NCBI RefSeq assembly: GCF_050948175.1
Contig: NW_027490391.1
Coordinates: forward strand, 1 to 64,000
Source: Xylocopa sonorina
Taxonomy: Eukaryota > Arthropoda > Insecta > Hymenoptera > Apidae
Direction of reading: 5' to 3'
Length of the DNA stretch: 64,000 nt
Position 1 is the stretch's first letter. Each line of letters begins with the position of its first letter. Below, piece by piece: positions 26,041-36,968 of the stretch. The notes under the pieces were generated by a model. It saw only the letters and a program-made list of their open reading frames with translations, ran no database searches and was not told the origin of the DNA. A program made the position numbers and the translations under genes.

Positions 26041-26959
26041 GATATCGCATCTCATTTCTATGTTTCATGCTAAGATATAATATGATTTGCGAAGTGATAT
26101 GTATTCCTCGTTTACACTTCAAATGAATGTGAATGCGACACTTCCTCGCTAGGAAATAGCGTTTGCAGATGTCTACGTATCGAAGCAATAGAGTTCAAAT
26201 GCTTCTTAAAACGAAATATTGCATCTCATATCTATGTTTCATGATAAGATATAATATTCATTGCGAACTGTTATGCATTCCTCGTCTACGATTCAAATGA
26301 ATGAAAATGCTACACTTCCTTGCAAGGAAATAGCGTTTGCAGATGTCTACGTATCGAAGCAATAGAGTTCAAATGCTTCTTAAAACGAGATATTGCATCT
26401 CATATCTGTGTTTCATGATAAGATATAATATTCATTGCGAAGTGTTATGTGTCACGTCCGGGACCGGGAAAATTTCCGGAGTCGTCCGTACGAAACGAAA
26501 TATAAAACACAGGGCCGATCACTCGATTGTGATGGGTACCGTGGTTTCCTTTTATGGGACGCGAGCGGTAATTGTACCCTTTTCGACGCGGTGAGGTGAA
26601 ATTTACTTACCTTTCGTCGATTAACACCTTAATATCCTCTTTCCAGGTATCGCCGTTGTCGAGGGTCACCGGCTGGGACAGTGGACGCGTAAGATGGGCG
26701 TTGAGGGAGCGTCAATGGAGTGAGTGTCCAGCGACGTTGACCGGACTCGGATGCTGGCGTCGGAGATGTCGGTGGTGCTGCAGGAGGCTGGATGCGGACA
26801 GCAGTAACAGCAATCACGGAATGGTAGGCTGGGCACGCCTGGGATCCGTTATATTCCCGCACAAGTTGTCGCAAGAAGTTCTTTCTACCGGCGCGGCGCG
26901 TCTTCTTGGTAGCGGAGCGACACATACGAGATCTTCTTCTCCTAACCAGATTTGAGTCG

Positions 26960-27071
26960 GATAAGCGGCGGTCCGCTCTATCGTCGTCGGTCCAGGAGGG
27001 TGAAGAGTGATCGTCCACTCGGGAGATCTTCCACTTGTATTCGGCACAGATAAGCGGCGGTCCGCTCTATC
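26960..27071. repeat. Duplicated hairpin motif in element B
   Basis: An identical 23-bp motif occurs at 26,960-26,982 and 27,049-27,071, 89 bp apart. Each can fold with AGCGG pairing to CCGCT around a CGGT loop, extended by GATA/TATC arms with a one-base bulge. I see no counterpart in element A. Confidence 0.6.
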
Positions 27072-27154
27072 TAATGCAGAGGTTCAAGTATCTGTATCTC
27101 CGCAAAGTAGCGCTGTGTATGGTTGTAAGCGAGAACCGGAGGGTGTCGCGTAGA

Positions 27155-27194
27155 TATAAAATGAATAAGGACTCGGATGTAGAAATAAAATAAA
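27155..27194 (+). promoter_or_regulatory. TATA-like and tandem AATAAA motifs in element B
   Basis: TATAAA at 27,155-27,160 is followed by two overlapping AATAAA motifs (27,184-27,189 and 27,189-27,194). The AATAAA region lines up with the AAATAAATATATTC region of element A (about 17,820), so it is conserved between the two elements. A poly(A)-signal role is inference. Confidence 0.3.
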
Positions 27195-27923
27195 GATATA
27201 TTCTTGATTAATCCTAGCTATACACTTACTTCCCTAACTAGATTTAGAGTAACTTAATGAACTAGAAATAGAACTTAGATTTAGAGATAGAATAGGAACT
27301 TGAAATGGAACTTGAATACGATTTGAATTAGAAGTCGAGGTTTGAGAGAGGTCCGAAGTCGGGCGATGCCCGGGACGAAGTGTCGATCCACTCGCGTGCA
27401 CGAGACCTCCTCGGTTCTCGTGGCGGGTGAGTCGCTGAGCTCTTCGAGTGGGGCGGACGGTAGGAGTAGGGCGGACGGCCCTTGCGGTGGGGCGCGGCTC
27501 GCGTTACGCGTGAGCCGCGCGCGTCGAGTGCGCGCGCGAGCGCATCGCTTCTTAGAGAATATTGATTATACATATATCTTAAAATTATGTGTGAGTGTTG
27601 TTCGTGTTACATCGAATAGTGTCGTGTGTACTTAGATCTAGAATTAATATGTATAGTTATATATATTAGAAAAAATGAAGAATGGCTGAGTTACGGTGGG
27701 CGATTCGGTGGGTCGTTGTTGCGAAGGCGGATCGTGGGTGCTGTGATTTGCGCGGTAGCGCAAATGATTGGTCCATCTCCGGGGCGTGATTTGCGGGTCG
27801 GCTGCCTTAGCTCGGCGAAAGGGGTGTTTATCCGTGCGCTTGGTCGTGGACGGCTGCAGGTAATTCGTCCCTGCTCGCTGTGGGAGGCGCAGGAGTGTGG
27901 ACGGCGATACGCCGGACGTCACA

Positions 27924-30864
27924 TATGCATTCCTCGTCTACGATTCAAATGAATGTAAATGCGACACTTCCTTGCAAGGAAATAGCGTTTGCAGATGTCT
28001 ACGTATCGTAGCAATAGAGTTCCAATGCTTCTTAAAACGCGATATCGCATCTCATTCCTATGTTTCATGGTAAGATATAATATGATTTGCGAAGTGTTAT
28101 GTATTCCTCGTCTACACTTCAAATGAATGTGAATGTGACACTTCCTCGCTAGGAAATAGCGTTTGCAGATGTCTGCGTATCGTAGCAGTAGAGCTCTAAT
28201 GCTTCTTAAAACGCGATATCGCATCTCATTTCTATGTTTCATGGTAAGGTATAATATGATCTGCGAAGTGTTATGTATTCCTCGTCTACACTTCAAATGA
28301 ATGTAAATGCGACACTTCCTTGCAAGGAAATAGCGTTTGAAAATGTCTACCTATCGTAGCAGTAGTGTTCTAATGCTTCTTAGAACGCGATGTCGCATCT
28401 CATTTCTATGTTTCATGGCAAGATATAATATGATTTGCGAAGTGTAATGCATTCCTCGTCTACGATTCAGATGAATGTAAATGCGACACTTCCTTGCAAG
28501 GAAGTAGCGTTTGCAGATGTCTACGTATCGAAGCAATAGAGTTATAATGCTTCTTAAAACGCGATATAGCATCTCATTTCTATGTTTCATGGTAAGATAT
28601 AATATGATTTGCGAAGTGTCATGTATTCCTCGTCTACACTTCAAATGAATGTGAATGTGACACTTCCTCGCTAGGAAATAGCGTTTGCAGATGTCTGCGT
28701 ATCGTAGCAGTAGAGATCTAATGCTTCTTAAAACTCGATATCGCATCTCATTTCTATGTTTCATGGTAAGATACAATATGATTTGCGAAGTGATATGTAT
28801 TCCTCGTTTACACTTCAAATGAATGTGAATGCGACACTTCCTCGCTAGGAAATAGCGTTTGCAGATGTCTACGTATCGTAGCAATAGAGTTGTAATGCTT
28901 CTTAAAACGCGATATCGCATCTCATTTCTATGTTTCATGGTAAGATATAATATGATTTGCGAAGTGTTATGTATTCCTCGTCTACACATCAAATGAATGT
29001 AAATGCGACACTTTCTTGCAAGGAAATAGCGTTTGCAGATGTCTACGCATCGAAGCAATAGAGTTCAAATGCTTCTTAAAACGAGATATTGCATCTCATA
29101 TCTATGTTTCATGATAAGATATAATATTCATTGCGAACTGTTATGCATTCCTCGTCTACGATTCAAATGAATGTAAATGCGACACTTCCTTGCAAGAAAA
29201 TAGCGTTTGCAGATGTCTACGTATCGTAGCAATAGAGTTATAATGCTTCTTAAAACGCGATATCGCATCTCATTTCTATGTTTCATGGTAAGATATAATA
29301 TGATTTGCGAAGTGTCATGTATTCCTCGTCTACACTTCAAATGAATGTAAATGCGATACTTTCTTGCAAGGAAATAGCGTTTGCAGATGTCTACGTATCG
29401 TAGCAATAGAGTTATAATGCTTCTTAAAACGCGATATCGCATCTCATTTCTATGTTTCATGGTAAGATATAATATGATTTGCGAAGTGTCATGTATTCCT
29501 CGTCTGCACTTCAAATGAATGTGAATGTGACACTTCCTCGCTAGGAAATAGCGTTTGCAGATGTCTGCGTATCGTAGCAGTAGAGTTCTAATGCTTCTTA
29601 AAACGCGATATCGCATCTCATTTCTATGTTTCATGGTAAGATACAATATGATTTGCGAAGTGATATGTATTCCTCGTTTACACTTCAAATGAATGTGAAT
29701 GCGACACTTCCTCGCTAGGAAATAGCGTTTGCAGATGTCTACGTATCGTAGCAATAGAGTTATAATGCTTCTTAAAACGCGATATCGCATCTCATTTCTA
29801 TGTTTCATGGTAAGATATAATATGATTTGCGAAGTGTTATGTATTCCTCGTCTACACATCAAATGAATGTAAATGCGACACTTTCTTGCAAGGAAATAGC
29901 GTTTGCAGATGTCTACGCATCGAAGCAATAGAGTTCCAATGCTTCTTAAAACGAGATATTGCATCTCATATCTATGTTTCATGATAAGATATAATATTCA
30001 TTGCGAACTGTTATGCATTCCTCGTCTACGATTCAAATGAATGTAAATGCGACACTTCCTTGGAAGAAAATAGCGTTTGCAGATGTCTACGTATCGTAGC
30101 AATAGAGTTATAATGCTTCTTAAAACGCGATATCGCATCTCATTTCTATGTTTCATGGTAAGATATAATATGATTTGCGAAGTGTCATGTATTCCTCGTC
30201 TACACTTCAAATGAATGTAAATGCGATACTTTCTTGCAAGGAAATAGCGTTTGCAGATGTCTACGTATCGTAGCAATAGAGTTATAATGCTTCTTAAAAC
30301 GCGATATCGCATCTCATTTCTATGTTTCATGGTAAGATATAATATGATTTGCGAAGTGTCATGTATTCCTCGTCTGCACTTCAAATGAATGTGAATGTGA
30401 CACTTCCTCGCTAGGAAATAGCGTTTGCAGATGTCTGCGTATCGTAGCAGTAGAGTTCTAATGCTTCTTAAAACGCGATATCGCATCTCATTTCTATGTT
30501 TCATGGTAAGATACAATATGATTTGCGAAGTGTTATGTATTCCTCGTTTACACTTCAAATGAATGTGAATGCGACACTTCCTCGCTAGGAAATAGCGTTT
30601 GCAGATGTCTGCGTATCGTAGCAGTAGAGTTCTAATGCTCCTTAAAACGCGATATCGCATCTCATTTCTATGTTTCATGGTAAGGTATAATATGATTTGC
30701 GAAGTGTTATGTATTCCTCTTCTACACTTCAAATGAATGTAAATGCGATACTTTCTTGCAAGGAAATAGCGTTTGCAGATGTCTACGTATCGTAGCAATA
30801 GAGTTCCAATGCTTCTTAAAACGCGATATCGCATCACATTTCTATGTTTCATGGTAAGATATAA
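27924..30864. repeat. 174-bp satellite array, segment 3 (about 17 monomers)
   Basis: Satellite between elements B and A2, same orientation and register. The first 4 bases (TATG) are the second copy of the B target duplication. Its right half is a 5-mer higher-order repeat whose second copy is interrupted by A2. Confidence 0.96.
29126..30860. repeat. 5-mer higher-order repeat (870 bp) left of element A2
   Basis: From TTCATTGCGAACTG at about 29,126 the sequence repeats from about 29,996 at 870 bp. Both copies carry GCAAGAAAATAGCG or a close variant, GCGATACTTTCTTGC and CTCGTCTGCAC. The second copy is interrupted by A2. Confidence 0.7.
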
Positions 30865-33800
30865 TGTCACGTCACGGGTCCGGAAAATTACCGAGTTTAC
30901 CGCGGGCGACACGTAGCCGTTAATCCGAAATAGATCCGCGCAATTACGGCGGACGCTGGTTCGATTAGGGACGCAAACACTTTAAAACGCGAACACGGTG
31001 AACAGAAAGCGTTCACTTACCTTTCGCCGCCTTGATTCGCCGCTAATTTTCGCTCTCTTTGCAGGTATGGCTGTCGTCGGGGGTCGTTCGGTGGAATCGT
31101 CCCAGGATACGGGCTGATAGCTGGCAACGAAATAGGAATCAGCTTCCAAGCTGGCTGCGACGGTCGGTTGATCGGCTCTGGATACGCCAGAATGATTGAA
31201 GCTTCGCAGTGGTACGAGAGGTTCTTCTTCCCGTAATATTCTCGTATTAATTACAACGAATAAGGATGCGAAATGGAGGTTTTAAGAATGAATTGATGTA
31301 TCGAAATATACCGACTAAAATAAATATATTCTAAAATAAACCAATTCTTACAAACGTACTTTTCCCTAGGCTAGATTTAGTGTTACTTTAGTATTTAAGA
31401 ATTAGAACTAGAACTGGATATCGGAATCGAAGTTTGAAGTAGAAAAAGAATTGGAAATTGAAATAAAATGAATTAGTGAACACCCCAAGTGAGGTGGAGA
31501 AAAGCCTGGAGGCACTAAAGCGCAAGTAATAAGAGATGATACGACTCAGTTGCCGGCTACGACGATTCTGTGATCCAGACGCGCGTCCGCGACCTCCTCG
31601 GATCGCGCGGCGCGCGTATCGCTCGGGCCCCGCGGTGGGGCGGACGGTTGGAGTAGGGCGACCCCTCGGCCCGCGTAGTGGGGCGGCCGGCGTGGAGGGG
31701 CGGCTCGCGGTTCGCGTGAGCCGCGTTTGTCGGGCGCTCGCTTGCGCATCGCAATTATCCTAACTTATAATTATGTGTTGTGTTGTGTCTGTATGTACAA
31801 TGTCTGTAGAGTACTTATATGCTATAAAACGAATTAGGAATAAATACTGGCGAAGTATCTATAAGGTTCAGGAGAGACGTGACGGTGAGCATCTGGACTG
31901 GCGTGATAGTCTCCTTGGTCCTGTTGGCTGTACGCGTTGTTGCGTGTTCGAAGGGGCCTACTCCTGGACGATCCGTACCTGGCTGCCTTAGCTCGGCTGA
32001 CGAAGAGGGGTGCTCGTTCGTTGTACAGGTGAGGCCTCATCGGGCGCTGGAGGTGATGCTGGAGGGTGGAAGGCGATACGCCTGACGTCACAATAGTATG
32101 ATTTGCGAAGTGTCATGTATTCCTCGTCCACACTTCAAATGAATGTAAATGCGACACTTCGTTGCAAGGAAATAGCGTTTGCAGATGTCTACGTATCGTA
32201 GCGATAGAGTTCTTATGATTCTTAAAACGCGATATCGCATCTCATTTCTATGTTTCATGGTAAGATACAATATGATTTGCGAAGTGTTATGTATTCCACG
32301 TCTACACATCAACTGAATGTAAATGCGACACTATCTTGCAAGGAAATAGCGTTTGCAGATGTCTACGTATCGAAGCAATAGAGTTCAAATGCTTCTTAAA
32401 ACGAGATATTGCATCTCATATCTATGTTTCATGATAAGATATAATATTCATTGCGAAGTGTTATGCATTCCTCGTCTACGATTCAAATGAATGAAAATGC
32501 GACACTTCCTTGCAAGGAAATAGCGTTTGCAGATGTCTACGTATCGTAGAAATAGAGTTCTAATGCTTCTTAAAACGCAATATCGCATCTCATTTCTATG
32601 TTTCATGGTAAGATATAATATGATTTGCGAAGTGTTATGTATTCCTCGTCTACACATCAAATGAATGTAAATGCGACACTTTCTTGCAAGGAAATAGCGT
32701 TTGCAGATGTCTACGTATCGAAGCAATAGAGTTCAAATGCTTCTTAAAACGAGATATTGCATCTCATATCTATGTTTCATGATAAGATATAATATTCATT
32801 GCGAAGTGTTATGCATTCCTCGTCTACGATTCAAATGAATGTAAATGCGACACTTCCTTGCAAGGAAATAGCGTTTGCAGATGTCTACGTATCTTAGCAA
32901 TAGAGTTCCAATGCTTCTTAAAACGCGATATCGCATCCCATTTCTATGTTTCATGGTAAGATATAATATGATTTGCGGAGTGTTATGTATTCCTCGTCTA
33001 CACTTCAAATGAATGTGAATGTGACACTTCCACGCTAGGAAATAACATTTGCAGATGTCTGCGTTTCGTAGCAGTAGAGTTCTATTGCTTCTTAAAACGC
33101 GATATCGCATCTCATTTCTATGTTTCATGGTAAGGTATAATATGATTTGCGAAGTGTTATGTATTCCTCGTCTACACTTCAAATGAATGTAAATGCGATA
33201 CTTTCTTGCAAGGAAATAGCGTTTGCTGATGTCTACGTATCGTAGCAATGGATTTCTGATGCTTCTTAAAAGGCGATATCGCATCTCATTTCTATGTTTC
33301 ATGGTAAGATATAATATGATTTGCGAAGTGTCATGTATTCCTCGTCCACACTTCAAATGAATGTAAATGCGACACTTCCTTGCAAGGAAATAGCGTTTGC
33401 AGATGTCTACGTATCGTAGCGATAGAGTTCTTATGATTCTTAAATCGCGATATCGCATCTCATTTTTATGTTTCATCGTAAGATACAATATGATTTGCGA
33501 TGTGTTATGTATTCCTCGTCTACACATCAAATGAATGTAAATGCGACACTTTCTTGCAAGGAAATAGCGTTTGCAGATGTCTACGTATCGAAGCAATAGA
33601 GTTCAAATGCTTCTTAAAACGAGATATTGCATCTCATATCTATGTTTCATGATAAGATATAATATTCATTGCGAAGTGTTATGCATTCCTCGTCTACGAT
33701 TCAAATGAATGTAAATGCGACACTTCCTTGCAAGGAAATAGCGTTTGCAGATGTCTACGTATCTTAGCAATAGAGTTCCAATGCTTCTTAAAACGCGATA

Positions 33801-34020
33801 TCGCATCTCATTTCTATGTTTCATGGTAAGATATAATATGATTTGCGAAGTGTTATGTATTCCTCGTCTACACTTCAAATGAATGTGAATGTGACACTTC
33901 CACGCTAGGAAATAACATTTGCAGATGTCTGCGTTTCGTAGCAGTAGAGTTCTATTGCTTCTTAAAACGCGATATCGCATCTCATTTCTATGTTTCATGG
34001 TAAGGTATAATATGATTTGC
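29820..34020. repeat. Segmental duplication carrying element A2 (pair at 35,924-40,298)
   Basis: This stretch, including satellite on both sides and element A2, matches about 35,924-40,298 around A3. The shift is 6,104 bp up to the right flank of the element and 6,278 bp after it, because one 174-bp monomer present beside A3 is missing beside A2. Confidence 0.78.
30865..32092. mobile_element. Solo-LTR-like insertion A2 (1,228 bp)
   Basis: Near-identical copy of A1: reading the two side by side I find three substitutions, at about 31,969, 32,006 and 32,070, and no length change. It has the same TGTCACGTCA start and GACGTCACA end, and the same flanks ATAA (30,861-30,864) and ATAG (32,093-32,096) in the same monomer position. 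This means it arose by copying of the insertion with surrounding satellite, not by a new transposition. Its right flank lacks one monomer that is present beside A1 and A3. No coding capacity. Confidence 0.74.
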
Positions 34021-36968
34021 GAAGTGTTATGTATTCCTCGTCTACACTTCAAATGAATGTAAATGCGATACTTTCTTGCAAGGAAATAGCGTTTGCTGAT
34101 GTCTACGTATCGTAGCAATGGATTTCTGATGCTTCTTAAAAGGCGATATCGCATCTCATTTCTATGTTTCATGGTAAGATATAATATGATTTGCGAAGTG
34201 TCATGTATTCCTCGTCCACACTTCAAATGAATGTAAATGCGACACTTCCTTGCAAGGAAATAGCGTTTGCAGATGTCTACGTATCGTAGCGATAGAGTTC
34301 TTATGATTCTTAAATCGCGATATCGCATCTCATTTTTATGTTTCATCGTAAGATACAATATGATTTGCGATGTGTTATGTATTCCTCGTCTACACATCAA
34401 ATGAATGTAAATGCGACACTTTCTTGCAAGGAAATAGCGTTTGCAGATGTCTACGTATCGAAGCAATAGAGTTCAAATGCTTCTTAAAACGAGATATTGC
34501 ATCTCATATCTATGTTTCATGATAAGATATAATATTCATTGCGAAGTGTTATGCATTCCTCGTCTACGATTCAAATGAATGTAAATGCGACACTTCCTTG
34601 CAAGGAAATAGCGTTTGCAGATGTCTACGTATCTTAGCAATAGAGTTCCAATGCTTCTTAAAACGCGATATCGCATCTCATTTCTATGTTTCATGGTAAG
34701 ATATAATATGATTTGCGAAGTGTTATGTATTCCTCGTCTACACTTCAAATGGATGTGAATGCGACACTTCCTCGCTAGGAAATAGCGTTTGCAGATGTCT
34801 ACGTATCGAAGCAATAGAGTTCAAATGCTTCTTAGAACGAGATATTGCATCCCATATCTATGTTTCATGATAAGATATAATATTCATTGCGAAGTGTTAT
34901 GTATTCCTCGTCTACGATTCAAATGAATGTAAATGCGACACTTCCTTGCAAGGAAATAGCGTTTGCAGATGTCTACGTATCGCAGCAATAGATTTCTAAT
35001 GCTCCTAGAAGCGCGATATCGCATCTCATTTCTATGCTTCATGGTAAGATGTAATATTCATTGCGAAGTGTTATGCATTCCTCGTCTACGATTCAAATGA
35101 AAGTAAATGCGACACTTTATTGCAAGGAAATAGCGATTGCAGATGTCTACGTATCGTAGCAATAGAGTTCATATGATTGTTAAAACGCGATATCGCATCC
35201 CATTTCTATGTTTCATGGTAAGATATAATATGATTTGCGAAGTGTTATGTATTCCTCGTCTACACTTCAAATGAATGTGAATGTGACACTTCCACGCTAG
35301 GAAATAACATTTGCAGATGTCTGCGTTTCGTAGCAGTAGAGTTCTATTGCTTCTTAAAACGCGATATCGCATCTCATTTCTATGTTTCATGGTAAGGTAT
35401 AATATGATTTGCGAAGTGTTATGTATTCCTCGTCTACACTTCAAATGAATGTAAATGCGATACTTTCTTGCAAGGAAATAGCGTTTGCTGATGTCTACGT
35501 ATCGTAGCAATGGATTTCTGATGCTTCTTAAAACGCGATATCGCATCTCATTTCTATGTTTCATCGTAAGATACAATATGATTTGCGAAGTGTTATGTAT
35601 TCCTCGTCTACACTTCAAATGAATGTGAATGCGACACTTCCTCGCTAGGAAATAGCGTTTGCAGATGTCTACGTATCGAAGCAATAGAGTTCAAATGCTT
35701 CTTAAAACGATATATCGCATCTCATTTCTATGTTTCATGGTAAGATATAATATGATTTGCGAAGTGTTATGTATTCCTCGTCTACAATTCAAATGAATGC
35801 GAATGTGACACTTCCTCGCTAGGAAATAGCGTTTGCAGATATCTGCAAATCGTAGCAGTAGAGTTCTAATGCTTCTTAAAACGCGATATCGCATCTCATT
35901 TCTATGTTTCATCGTAAGATACAATATGATTTGCGAAGTGTTATGTATTCCTCGTCTACACATCAAATGAATGTAAATGCGACACTTTCTTGCAAGGAAA
36001 TAGCGTTTGCAGATGTCTATGCATCGAAGCAATAGAGTTCAAATGCTTCTTAAAACGAGATATTGCATCTCATATCTATGTTTCATGATAAGATATAATA
36101 TTCATTGCGAACTGTTATGCATTCCTCGTCTACGATTCAAATGAATGTAAATGCGACACTTCCTTGCAAGAAAATAGCGCTTGCAGATGTCTACGTATCG
36201 TAGCAATAGAGTTATAATGCTTCTTAAAACGCGATATCGCATCTCATTTCTATGTTTCATGGTAAGATATAATATGATTTGCGAAGTGTCATGTATTCCT
36301 CGTCTACACTTCAAATGAATGTAAATGCGATACTTTCTTGCAAGGAAATAGCGTTTGCAGATGTCTACGTATCGTAGCAATAGAGTTATAATGCTTCTTA
36401 AAACGCGATATCGCATCTCATTTCTATGTTTCATGGTAAGATATAATATGATTTGCGAAGTGTCATGTATTCCTCGTCTGCACTTCAAATGAATGTGAAT
36501 GTGACACTTCCTCGCTAGGAAATAGCGTTTGCAGATGTCTGCGTATCGTAGCAGTAGAGTTCTAATGCTTCTTAAAACGCGATATCGCATCTCATTTCTA
36601 TGTTTCATGGTAAGATACAATATGATTTGCGAAGTGTTATGTATTCCTCGTTTACACTTCAAATGAATGTGAATGCGACACTTCCTCGCTAGGAAATAGC
36701 GTTTGCAGATGTCTGCGTATCGTAGCAGTAGAGTTCTAATGCTCCTTAAAACGCGATATCGCATCTCATTTCTATGTTTCATGGTAAGGTATAATATGAT
36801 TTGCGAAGTGTTATGTATTCCTCTTCTACACTTCAAATGAATGTAAATGCGATACTTTCTTGCAAGGAAATAGCGTTTGCAGATGTCTACGTATCGTAGC
36901 AATAGAGTTCCAATGCTTCTTAAAACGCGATATCGCATCACATTTCTATGTTTCATGGTAAGATATAA
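32093..36968. repeat. 174-bp satellite array, segment 4 (28 monomers)
   Basis: Satellite between elements A2 and A3. After subtracting the 4-bp duplication its length is 4,872 bp, exactly 28 x 174. It contains two complete and one partial copy of a 5-mer higher-order unit. It is also the part of the array that was copied along with the LTR-like element to form the A3 neighbourhood. Confidence 0.96.
32720..34735. repeat. 5-mer higher-order repeat (870 bp), two copies plus a partial third
   Basis: 32,720-33,595 matches 33,590-34,465, and the pattern starts a third time to about 34,735. Shared rare strings: CGTATCTTAGC, TTCCACGCTAGGAAATAAC, CTGCGTTTCGTAGC, CTTAAAAGGCG and TTAAATCGCG. It recurs from about 39,000. 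Confidence 0.75.

Larger units (their letters stand above)
18595..26449. repeat. 174-bp satellite array, segment 2 (about 45 monomers)
   Basis: Same satellite and orientation as segment 1, resuming in the interrupted monomer after element A1 and ending at element B. It holds a tandem 11-mer block, a copy of a block from the other side of A1, and a 545-bp stretch (19,868-20,412) with five small indels that sum to zero. Outside that stretch the 174-bp register is unbroken. Confidence 0.96.
26450..27923. mobile_element. Solo-LTR-like insertion B (1,474 bp), diverged relative of A
   Basis: Insertion beginning TGTCACGTCC and ending GGACGTCACA, flanked by a perfect 4-bp duplication TATG (26,446-26,449 and 27,924-27,927). 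Removing it and one TATG restores GTGTTATGCATTCCTCG, an ordinary monomer. It shares landmarks with element A in the same order: ACTTACCTTTCG followed by a pyrimidine tract and CAGGTAT; an AAATAAA/ATATATTC region leading to CTAGATTTAG; a GC-rich GTGGGGCGGACGGT block; and a CTGCCTTAGCTCGGC motif near the right end. A stretch around 26,700-27,120, with a duplicated hairpin motif, has no obvious match in A. It is therefore a separate insertion from a related subfamily. No transposition protein is encoded; the open frames are short and overlap on both strands. Confidence 0.72.
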
